NCBI GenBank assembly: GCA_946406115.1
Contig: OX291558.1
Span: forward strand, 19,150,205 to 19,214,204
Length of the DNA: 64,000 bases
Source: Apoda limacodes
Lineage: Eukaryota; Arthropoda; Insecta; Lepidoptera; Limacodidae
Direction of reading: 5' to 3'
Under the pieces are notes generated by a model. That model saw only the letters and a program-made list of their open reading frames with translations. It was not told the origin of the DNA and made no database searches. Both the position numbers and the translations under genes were made by a program. This document shows, in pieces, positions 56,011-64,000 of this stretch. The first letter of the stretch is position 1, and each line of letters opens with the position of its first letter.

Positions 56011-58743
56011 CTAACTATCACTAATGAACAATCTTTTACCATAAACAGCAATCATAGTACTTTGGACATTCTCAATAACGTGATCATATACTTCTGTCCA
56101 CTCCTTGCTGTTTAAATGTCGACATCTTCTTCCCAAGAATTTTAACAATATATACAATTTTTCTAGATTTTTATTTATAATCATCTCGCGCATATAATTC
56201 GTTACCAAATCAATATCGCATGTTAAGGGAGTTTGCCCACTTTCAAGCCAAGCTCTGAGGAACTCTCGGATCTGTTTCCAATCAAGTGAAAGTAGCCCTT
56301 GTGGTTTATCTTCTTTTGGTTTAGGCTTTGCAGGCTCCGATATCACCACTTGTTTATCCGAAACATCTTGTATATTACTCTGCCCTTGAAGGAACTTCGC
56401 CATAAGGTTAGTTGACCGTAGTCTAACAGATAATTTTTTAGGTCTGCCACGTTGTTTTATTATTGGGGACTTTGATATCTTAACTGTAGGAGACTTTGGC
56501 GGTGATTTGGTAATTTGTAAAAAAGAATTCTTATTTGATGGAGCTACAGGTTCTATTTTTTTTGGGGTAGTTGGTAGATTGCGTTGAACAAAACTATCAT
56601 TTCTACTTTCAGATTTCTTTTCTAATTTAACAGATTTATAGTTATTCAAAAATTTATCAATTGCACCGCTTTTTGTTGTACAATTTGCTATCGATTCTAA
56701 TTTTGTGATTTGTATACCAATACCTCTCATTTCTTTAGGATCTATGTTTTGTTTTTTACATAATGAAATCACTTCTTTAGTTATAACTTCAACATCATTA
56801 GTAGCATTATTTAGTAACGCAGACTTATTTATTATATCACAAAACCCATGACCCATAAATTTTGCTGTCTCAATGGGAGCATCTTCAGCTCTTATCATGA
56901 GTTTCAAGGTTATACATTTTCCAACAACTTTAAACTGTTTCATTCTAAAATGCACTTCACAACATAGCTGCCTTAAAAAATCAATACATTGGTCATTATT
57001 TTCAAACCTGATTCCATAATTTACTTCTGCTGACACAGATTTCCTCACCGTGTGAAAGTTTAATGGATTATTATCGCGTCCTCGGCATTGATCATAAAGC
57101 TGTATGCCGGTCTTATTTCCAAAATGACTCTGTAAAGAAGCTAAAGACATACTCTGTAATGAGCCGCAAGTTTGATGGCCGAGAGATTCTAGTTTAAGAG
57201 CTGTTTGTCTTCCAACTCCTGGCAAATCCCTAAGTTTGATATTAAACATGAAATCCTGAACAAGTTCAGCAGAAAGGAAGAATTGGCCATCTGGTTTAGC
57301 TCGTTTCGTTGACAATCTAGCTTGAAGTCTGTTACCTCCAAAGCCAGTCGAACACGGACAACCGGTTTTACTTTTAATTTCATCTCTTAATGCTGTAGCG
57401 AAATCTTGTACACTCTCATCAAGCGCCGACAGTAGTTCTGTACATTCAACATACATTTCATCACAAGATACTGCTTCTATATCTAATGTATATTGTGCTA
57501 CAGTATCGTACAAAGTATAAGCTACTTCTTTATAACCATCAAAATCATAAGGTATTGTTTGCAAATCAGGGCAAAGTTTTAAAGCGGCACCCATAAACAT
57601 ACCGTTACTAATTCCTTTGGCTCTGGCTTCATAAGAACATGATGCAATTTCACTCATAGAGCCATATTTATCATCCTCATCAGTAATATTGTCTACTCTC
57701 GTTTCAATTTCTATTTGATCTTCAGGTAATCCAGTTGCTTTTCCAACTTTCTTAGATTGTTTTTGTCTGTACAAGTTAAATTCTGCATCTCTATCTACTC
57801 CTATACGCTTAGCTCTGGCTTGACCACCTCTAGAATGAGTCACTGCAACAGGTTTTCCTAGCAAATGAGGTCGTTTTCGCAATCCTACCGAAACGAAAAA
57901 ACAATCCATATCTATATGCATGATGGTTTTTCCCTTCTCAAACATTATTGGTGACAGTTGGTTTGCACTATTGAGTAATGTTATTTTTTCCTTTAGTTGA
58001 GTACGAGCAGAAAATAAGAAACTACTCTTTTCTCTAAGATCATTTATGTACTGCTTGAAACAAGCGCCCAGCTGTGAAATGTGGTGCAACCTTGAGTTAC
58101 TGTAAAATTCTGAAATGAAATTGGGATCAGCTGCTGTTTTCGTTTGTTCAGTCTTTTTGTTTATGATTTTTCTTTGCATTTTGTCGTTTTTTTTTACAAG
58201 TATGTTCATTGGGATTTCGTTTTCGGGATTTATAGTTGGGTTTTTATATGTTTTGTAATTTTCGTCAAAAACTAGTTTCTCGTTCGGAACTAATTGCAAA
58301 GTGTTTTCATCTTTAACTATTTTGTCAAATTTTAATCTTGGCTGAGTTTTTGAATTATTGTAAAGTAAAAAATCTCTATAATCTAAGAGACGGCAAGCTG
58401 TTATGCTCTCTGTTATCCATTCTGGTCTTACAACTTTGGCTAAAGACATATTTTTTACTTTTGTATCAGGTAAATTTGTTGCAATTATGTAATCATTACT
58501 TCTCTGATAAGTATGATAAACACCACCATGTTTAGACATAAGGGCCTTAAGTTCATCTGCGGAAGGTATTGTGTAGCCATTAACAAATATACTTACACCG
58601 CTAAATATATCTGACAGCTGATTTTCTTCTTTCTCTGCTCTGCTATTAAACTGCTCTTCTAATTTTGCAATTTTAGCATTCATATAACCCCCCCAAGCTT
58701 CAAACCCATTGTCTGGAAATTCATTGTCACGTTGTCTCCTCAT
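56011..58743 (-). CDS. Rev1: DNA repair protein REV1 (deoxycytidyl transferase), single exon
   Basis: REV1 is a nuclear Y-family polymerase that inserts dCMP opposite abasic sites and damaged G and scaffolds other translesion polymerases. The 910-codon frame starts MRRQRDNEFP..AWGGYMNAKI, the conserved REV1 N-terminus, in AAAATG context. Domains: BRCT about 43-128 (FSGVSIFVNGYT, RPEWITESI); N-digit with SRLHHIS at 217-223, whose R218 corresponds to the Arg (human 357, yeast 324) that pairs with incoming dCTP; palm motif HIDMDCFFVSV with D278; insert about 325-360; SCSYEARAKGI and SCDEM with catalytic D428/E429; thumb LPGVG 507-511; little finger from KSVSAEVNYGIRF to about 690. The Lys/Ser/Pro linker 700-810 has an AT-hook-like RGRPKK at 765-770. 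Residues 815-910 are the C-terminal domain that binds Rev7 and other polymerases (LLSLDWKQIREFLRAWLES). It is shorter than human REV1 (1251) because the linker is short; no ubiquitin-binding motif is apparent. Confidence 0.97.
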   Translation of the reverse strand: MRRQRDNEFPDNGFEAWGGYMNAKIAKLEEQFNSRAEKEENQLSDIFSGVSIFVNGYTIPSADELKALMSKHGGVYHTYQRSNDYIIATNLPDTKVKNMSLAKVVRPEWITESITACRLLDYRDFLLYNNSKTQPRLKFDKIVKDENTLQLVPNEKLVFDENYKTYKNPTINPENEIPMNILVKKNDKMQRKIINKKTEQTKTAADPNFISEFYSNSRLHHISQLGACFKQYINDLREKSSFLFSARTQLKEKITLLNSANQLSPIMFEKGKTIMHIDMDCFFVSVGLRKRPHLLGKPVAVTHSRGGQARAKRIGVDRDAEFNLYRQKQSKKVGKATGLPEDQIEIETRVDNITDEDDKYGSMSEIASCSYEARAKGISNGMFMGAALKLCPDLQTIPYDFDGYKEVAYTLYDTVAQYTLDIEAVSCDEMYVECTELLSALDESVQDFATALRDEIKSKTGCPCSTGFGGNRLQARLSTKRAKPDGQFFLSAELVQDFMFNIKLRDLPGVGRQTALKLESLGHQTCGSLQSMSLASLQSHFGNKTGIQLYDQCRGRDNNPLNFHTVRKSVSAEVNYGIRFENNDQCIDFLRQLCCEVHFRMKQFKVVGKCITLKLMIRAEDAPIETAKFMGHGFCDIINKSALLNNATNDVEVITKEVISLCKKQNIDPKEMRGIGIQITKLESIANCTTKSGAIDKFLNNYKSVKLEKKSESRNDSFVQRNLPTTPKKIEPVAPSNKNSFLQITKSPPKSPTVKISKSPIIKQRGRPKKLSVRLRSTNLMAKFLQGQSNIQDVSDKQVVISEPAKPKPKEDKPQGLLSLDWKQIREFLRAWLESGQTPLTCDIDLVTNYMREMIINKNLEKLYILLKFLGRRCRHLNSKEWTEVYDHVIENVQSTMIAVYGKRLFISDS

Positions 58744-59103
58744 TTTAAAAATATTAACTTATACCTCATACAAAACAAATTAGAATTTGTTACTATATTT
58801 TTTTAATATGTGTAGTGAATAATGTCATGATGAAAACTATGCTTGAATACACTCATGCAGTTATGTAAAGGTTTCTTTGCATAGATGGGCTTTCGGTATA
58901 CCTGAAATAAAATAATTAAGCTAATCAACATTGTGTCTGCGGTGTGGATTTCGAAAATATATTCTTTGAAAAAATTCCTCAATGACGAATTAAGTAGGTA
59001 TTTGTATCAATTGTTAAGTACAGTAAAATCCTCATAAAAACTTTGCTCAGTTCGGAACCAGCCAGCGCTGTGTTGTAATGTTCAGGAATATTTTTTTATT
59101 TAT
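58744..59103. promoter_or_regulatory. REV1 upstream region
   Basis: It must contain the REV1 5' UTR or promoter (gene transcribed leftward). No TATA or initiator element can be fixed with confidence. Confidence 0.3.
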
Positions 59104-59282
59104 TTGAAAAACTAGTTTTCCCCGCAGCTCCGCCCGCGTTATTTCGGTTATCGGCGTTGTGGGATTCCTACGGCATCTTCTTGATTGTAGTAAGTTTGCT
59201 ATTGCGAGCTATACTTCGAACTTTCGATCGAGATAGAAAGTATTGTATATCCTTTTCAGTTACTTCCATCCCTGCACCAAAA
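59104..59282 (-). mobile_element. Helitron 3' part
   Basis: Reversed; ends with the complement of GCTGCGGGGAAAACTAG next to T, followed inward by GGCGGAGCTGC and the CGCCGATAACCGAAATAACG-type block shared with the other copies. The 5' end is missing. Confidence 0.6.
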
Positions 59283-59905
59283 TAACATTATAATGTTGCC
59301 TCGCAACTAGTGCCTGTTTTCTTCTGAATTGACAAAGGTCTGGGTAGGCCTCAAAAATGCTGCTTGAATAAGAAATTAATAATATAGATGTAAAATTAAT
59401 CATCCCCTATGGTACATAGGGATGGATTTTTTTTAAACTTAATGGGACAAACTTGACCCTATCCAATTAAAAAAATTATCAAAATAGCAAATAAGTAGTA
59501 ACTGGGTAAGAAGTTATGTGTGGTAATTAATACATAAACAAATAAAACATTTAATATATGTAATGTCATGAGAACCTCCTCCTTTTGTTCTACATCAGTT
59601 GAAAAAGAGCAGCTTGTCAATGTAATTAATATCGAAAAATTACTTACCATGTAACGTAACATATTTTTAAAAGGGAACATAGTTTTAAAAGGGATTCAAT
59701 TACAAAACCAATAATATCATGCATTTTATAGCAGTTTGTGTGAACTCATCTTTTTTTAAATATTTGACAATTAGTGTGTTGCAACTAAAGTTTGCAAAAA
59801 ACCTTTAGTTGCCTAATTTTGGATGTTAGGGGGTGTGGCGCACGAGTACGTATGTGTATATATACATATTTGGATAGATGTTGTAGTTTGATAGATTGTG
59901 CTGTT
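59283..59905. other. Intergenic DNA, nothing recognised
   Basis: AT-rich. The minus-strand ORF 59459-59680 is low in complexity and without family resemblance. Confidence 0.5.
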
Positions 59906-60030
59906 GGTAACAGGTGTACATCTGGGAGTTTCTTGTCACTTCTCCGCTTAGGCTAGTTGCCTAAGTGATGGTAGTTTAAATGATGTGCATTTGTTGCCAG
60001 GCTGTTGTGTGGGAGCTGGGCCACTTTCCG
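59906..60030 (+). repeat. SINE-like repeat, inverted partner of 62265-62390
   Basis: GGTAACAGGTGTACATCTGG, GCTTAGGCTAGTTGC and ATGATGTGCATTTGTTGCCA, ending TGTTGTGTGGGAGCTGG, occur in the same order, reversed, near 62.3 kb. In that copy the sequence continues to a (GATG)n-type tail, as in lepidopteran short retroposons. Confidence 0.65.
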
Positions 60031-60659
60031 GCGATGTCTGTTTGAATATGTGTGTGCATATATAAATATGTGCGTGTTTGCGTGATGCTCACGGACGGCC
60101 AAACGAGGATTGCATCAGATAGGCCCTATTTAAGTTAATTTACGTATAGTTTTATTTGATATATCTTATATATGTATTTGTATATTTATAAATATGTATT
60201 CATATATGTCTGTGTGTGTTATATAAGTTTTTACATTTTCGCGTTCAATTACTAATTTAAAAAAAAATTGGATTACACCCATCATTATTTGGCAAAATAC
60301 CTTTGGGTGTATATATGAATATGTGCATTTTATCTTCCATATGTATATGAATACCTATTTATTATATTTGTAAAATGTAAATATGTATGTCTGTATATAT
60401 GTATATGTATATCTGCCGTGTAGCAATATGATATATTTAAATTTATTTATTTTTAACTTTAAATCCCATCACAGAATAATTGAAGACTTTTTAACATATC
60501 ACACTATGCAATCTGAAAAACAATAGGCAATTGTAATATTACTTGAATTTTGTTTTTTTTTAAATCAAACTATTTACATTGTAAATCTCGTTTATTAAGT
60601 GTATAAATTCAAAACATGTATTTATTACTTGATTCACTTTAATATTATGTTTCGTTTGT
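60031..60659. other. Alternating TATG-rich intergenic DNA
   Basis: Low-complexity runs of TATATGTATATG and GTGTGTG dominate 60050-60420. No gene. Confidence 0.6.
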
Positions 60660-60699
60660 GATTTTACAAAGAGTACCAATTGGACATTGAGTTCTTTCA

Positions 60700-61740
60700 A
60701 GAGAAAACCCAGACTCAATGCAAACAATGGTCCAAGAACTAGCAAAAGAAGATGATAAAGCAGGTTTAAGAATAAACATATCAAAGACAAAAGCGATGAC
60801 AAATAGAAATCACACTGAGATTACAGTAAATTACCAGGTAATTGAATTTGTTGAGGAATATGTATACTTGGGGCAACTGATTTCACTTAAACTGCAACTT
60901 TCAAAAGAGATAAACATAGTTGGTCAAGATATTGGGCCCTAAAAGAAGTAATGAAGAACAAGTCAATGCCAATAGCAGAAAAAAGTAAAGTTTTCAACTC
61001 ATGTATTCTTCCTGTATTGACATATGGCTGCCAGACATGGTCACTCACCAAGTCCAATAAACAAAAGTTTAAAACCTGACAGCACAAAATGGAGAAAAGT
61101 ATGTTGAACATACAATTAAAAGTTAAATGGAGACCAGAATAAGGACAACAAAAGTATCAGATGTTACAAGAAAAATCAAAGAACTGAAATGGCCATGGTG
61201 TGGCCACATGGTAAGGTAAAAAAATAATAAATGGACTAGAGATGTTAATTCAATTCAATTCAATATAATTTTATTCAGATTAGGCTACAATAATTGAGCA
61301 CTTATGAATGTCACTACGCCATCGGTTCGTAAGTCTACAGGGCGGGAGACCTTGTACTGAGAAGAACCGGCAAGAAACTCAGCAAGGGCATTTCTTTTCT
61401 CCCTTTCTTTTACAGCGTCCAATTAAAATATTGGAAAATGCCCTCCCTATCTAAAAGGACACTTTCCATTACAAACATAAAAAAACATGAAATATAAAGC
61501 ACAAGCACAACATAAAAAAGTATCTAATATAAACAAAAGACAGTTTATGTATTCATCACTAAGAAATAATCATCGGTAATGGTACCCAAGAGACCAAAAA
61601 CGAAAAAGAGGCAGACCCACTAAAAGATGGGAGGACAATTTACCTTCTGGTTGACTTAGAATGGCCCACGATTGCTTGAAATGGCTCTACCTGGAGGAGG
61701 TCTATGTCTTAAGACATCCTGACAATATTGTTGATGCCAG
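60700..61740 (+). pseudogene. RTE-type non-LTR retrotransposon remnant with nested insertion
   Basis: Codons from 60718 read QTMVQELAKEDDKAGLRINI SKTKAM..EEYVYLGQLISL, then after a frameshift KEVMKNKSMP, CILPVLTYGCQTWSLT, and near 61165 TRKIKELKWPWCGHMV. These are the reverse transcriptase C-terminal motifs of RTE elements (YLG..I, ILPVLTYGCQTW, GH). The end of the ORF (RPTKRWEDNL) resumes at about 61580 after an insertion. Several stops and frameshifts make it inactive. Confidence 0.85.
61225..61575 (-). mobile_element. Retroposon 3' fragment nested in the RTE remnant
   Basis: Reversed, it reads GCTGAGTTTCTTGCCGGTTC, TTCTCAGTACAAGGTCTCCC, GCCCTGTAGACTTACGAACC, then an A/T tail with repeated AATTG units (61236-61262). 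I recall this as a recurrent lepidopteran retroposon end; the clade is not assigned. It interrupts the RTE remnant between GHMV and the RPTKRW region. Confidence 0.6.
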
Positions 61741-62204
61741 CAACTAACAAAATATTTTGATTTTTATTCGCTTGATTTAATTGTTAATTATTTAATCATA
61801 GTATGCATATTAATGTCAGAGAATAAAGGCTATTATATTTTTTATTTATTTTTACCTATTGGATGCATGCAATAAAACAGTTGTCATTAGTTTGTAAAGC
61901 AAGTTAATACACTTGACAATTTGAAAGTGTTATTAATACCCAATTGAATAAAATGATTTTCAATTTTAGAAAAGGCCGAATACCAATTTTTATGCTTTTA
62001 GCTTCAAAATTGATGGTTATTCATACAAACCCCCAATTTACTACTTTAGAGGATAAATTTTGCAAGCTCAGTGGAGCCCTGTGTCAAGTAAGGAACCCTC
62101 ATGCCAAATTTCAAGTTTCTAGACCCAGCAGTTTGAGCTGCGTAATGATATGTAATTAAATCAGTCAGTAACATTAACATATACATACTTTATGTACCCA
62201 TATT
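61741..62204. other. Intergenic DNA, nothing recognised
   Basis: AT-rich. Part of 61850-61890 (TTACCTATTGGATGCATGCA, then ATAAAACAGTT) resembles 47560-47585 and is probably another dispersed repeat scrap. Confidence 0.4.
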
Positions 62205-62390
62205 TCCATCATCATCATTGGCCACCCTGTGCCAAAGAGATTGTGCCTGTAAATGTTTACCTTACAAAGTAGTCCAGCTCCCACACAACAGTGCCGCAAT
62301 AAATGCACACCATTTATCTCACTGTCACTTTGGATACAAGCCTAAGGGAAGAAGTAGTAAGAATCTTCTTCATAGTACACCTGTTACCAT
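62205..62390 (-). repeat. SINE-like repeat, inverted partner of 59906-60030
   Basis: Reversed copy with a CATCATCATCATTGG tail at 62208-62222. The AAGCCTAAGGGAAGAAG block is duplicated at 62339 and 62398. Confidence 0.65.
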
Positions 62391-62599
62391 GAAAACAAGC
62401 CTAAGGGAAGAAGAAGGAAGAAGTGATAAGAAATGCAAGAATTAAACCATCAAATACACAAAATCTATGCTAGCATTTGTATTCCTTTATACAGTGTAAT
62501 ATGAAATATATGTAGAATAAAACAATATTTAGAAATGATGTCAGATTAATTAAAAATAAAATTGCTATGGTTTTTCATAAGAATTCCAGATATGGTTAG

Positions 62600-62830
62600 T
62601 TCCTTATAAGTCGTAAGTTCGGGTCCCATATGGAGTACCTACTGCTGCCAACTCTTATATTAACAGCTTGGCCTTATTGACAGACTGAGAAAATCATCGA
62701 CAATCTAAAGATTACAAATCAAAACCTTAAGTCTGAGAAGAGTGTTTGCCGCCCTATATGTGATCTACCGCTTGTATATTAGGATGTATTCTGAGGAATT
62801 GTTTGAAATGATTTCCTGCATCTGGTGTTT
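62600..62830 (+). mobile_element. Non-LTR retrotransposon, short internal fragment
   Basis: It corresponds to codons around KSQVRPHMEYCCHLWAGAP through FEMMP of the long copy (GTTCGGGTCCCATATGGAGT, CCTTAAGTCTGAGAAGAG, TCTGAGGAATTGTTTGAAAT). Indels break the frame, and the fragment stops before the 3' end. Confidence 0.8.
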
Positions 62831-63861
62831 ATAAATTAATTCATGCAAAAATGCATTTGAAGACAATTGGATATTTGAGACACCATTAATGAAACACACA
62901 AGATTAAAATATTTCTAGTTTTAATTTAATTTGAAGAATTTGGAATCCCCAATAGCCAGTTCGTGTCTGTGTACATTTAATTTCAGGCTGAAAATCAGGA
63001 TGCTTTGCCAATATTGAAACTTTTTTCATTTAGGGTGCACTGTTATAAAGCTAACAAGTACAAATGAACTGACAGAATGTTAAATAGTTATTATAGAAGA
63101 CATTTTTCTGAACTAAATCAAACAGTATCTACGTTCTTAATAGTGTAGGCACATGATTCAAAAATAGGTTTACCAATAAAAGTTAACTTGTTGGGGCAGT
63201 TCCCTTGCACCCCTTTTTAGTTACTCTGGCGAAAGGTGGACCACATTGCATAAAAGTGGAATTAGACAACAATTACCTGTCATGAGCATTTATTTAACTT
63301 TATCGTTGTTATATTAATAACTTACTAAAAAATGTAATTGTTATAAAAAATAATTTAATGTAAATTCCACGAATTATTATAATTTAATACTTTCGATAGG
63401 TACCATATAACCCGAAGATTCATTCGCGTCATTCACACATTTTTTTACACACACTAATATATAGATTTCTATGATAAATTCAATATAATAAACACCATTC
63501 AATAAGGGAAGGGATTATATCATTCAAATTACAAGGGAAAGAGAAGTAACAAACAAAAGTTTGCGCGCCGTCTTCCATAGAGTAAATAGTAATCACATCA
63601 CTACCAACGTTTATGTCGCAGGAAATTTGTAATATGTCTATGCGTAAACTTTTAAGGAAAGTTGTCTAACGGCTTTTTGAATTACATCTTTCCTGATAGA
63701 TTTAAGGAAAGTAACAAGATGACTGACCCGCTTTGGTAAACTTGCAAGAGGAGATCATTTTTGACATATTATTAACGGCGACCATAGAATTAAGAAAACA
63801 TATGAACTTATCTTACTTCATTCAGTATTAAGAAAATTTATATGCCTACTACACTTTTCAG
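62831..63861. other. Intergenic DNA, right edge
   Basis: AT-rich. Contains a third copy (63199-63230) of the CCCTTGCACCCC..TTAGTTACTCTG motif seen twice at 13.2-13.35 kb. No gene. Confidence 0.5.
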
Positions 63862-63993
63862 GACTTTGTAGCCAAATGGCAAAATCGGAACTCTTATTAT
63901 GTCATAGTCCTCCGTCCCTCACTTTCCGCTGAACATCTGGACGAATCTGCGTGTGTGCTGCCTTGTTCTTTTACTGCCAAAATGGGATTTTAA
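63862..63993 (+). CDS. Possible exon of an unknown gene
   Basis: An acceptor-like CTACACTTTTCAG is followed by 43 open codons (DFVAKWQNRNSYYVIVLRPS, then LSAEHLDESACVLP) and a TAA. The composition is more coding-like than the flanks, but I do not recognise the peptide, and no donor or upstream exon is visible before the window ends. Confidence 0.2.
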   Translation, partial: DFVAKWQNRNSYYVIVLRPSLSAEHLDESACVLPCSFTAKMGF

Positions 63994-64000
63994 GGACAAA

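Noticed and set aside
57189..57383. Second minus-strand ORF inside REV1
   Set aside because: Out-of-frame shadow of the REV1 coding sequence.

Overview
The window is insect nuclear DNA, almost certainly from a moth or butterfly (Lepidoptera). It is AT-rich. The genes have spliceosomal introns with GT..AG borders. The repeats are those known from lepidopteran genomes: Helitrons starting TC(T/C)ATACTAATATTATAAA and ending CTAG next to T, tRNA-headed SINEs, RTE and CR1/jockey-group non-LTR retrotransposons, and short hAT and other inverted-repeat elements. There are no bacterial operons, CRISPR arrays or credible tRNA/rRNA genes.

Three conserved genes could be rebuilt. (1) Minus strand, about 3.9-11.8 kb: ETHE1, the mitochondrial persulfide dioxygenase, in five exons, including a 41-nt last exon. 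All three iron ligands have the spacing of the human enzyme. (2) Plus strand, 27.57-53.50 kb: TBCEL (tubulin folding cofactor E-like), seven coding exons giving 462 residues. Intron 3 is 17.6 kb and filled with repeats; at least one non-coding 5' exon must lie upstream. (3) Minus strand, 56.01-58.74 kb: REV1, the translesion deoxycytidyl transferase, as one uninterrupted 910-codon reading frame. These are housekeeping genes of different pathways (sulfide detoxification, tubulin turnover, DNA damage tolerance) and nothing suggests joint function.

Layout: 1-3.9 kb repeats and AT-rich DNA downstream of ETHE1; 3.9-11.8 kb ETHE1, with retrotransposon, SINE, Helitron and mariner remnants in its introns; 11.9-27.5 kb intergenic, with a 1.05-kb Helitron, a SINE, a hAT element with target duplication, and an orphan 60-codon ORF ending in a 3 x 47-bp hairpin repeat; 27.5-53.7 kb TBCEL; 53.7-54.2 kb a 36-bp minisatellite just past its first poly(A) signal; 56-58.7 kb REV1; 59-64 kb RTE retrotransposon and SINE remnants, with a weak exon candidate at the right edge.

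One non-LTR family dominates. A copy at 36.3-38.73 kb has an intact reverse-transcriptase ORF, and at least ten other 5'-truncated or deleted pieces lie across the window in both orientations. I found no convincing new biological system. The least explained items are the orphan ORF with its hairpin repeat (20.28-20.60 kb), the cluster of inverted 17-bp motifs at 35.42-36.10 kb, and the frame-preserving 36-bp minisatellite behind TBCEL.
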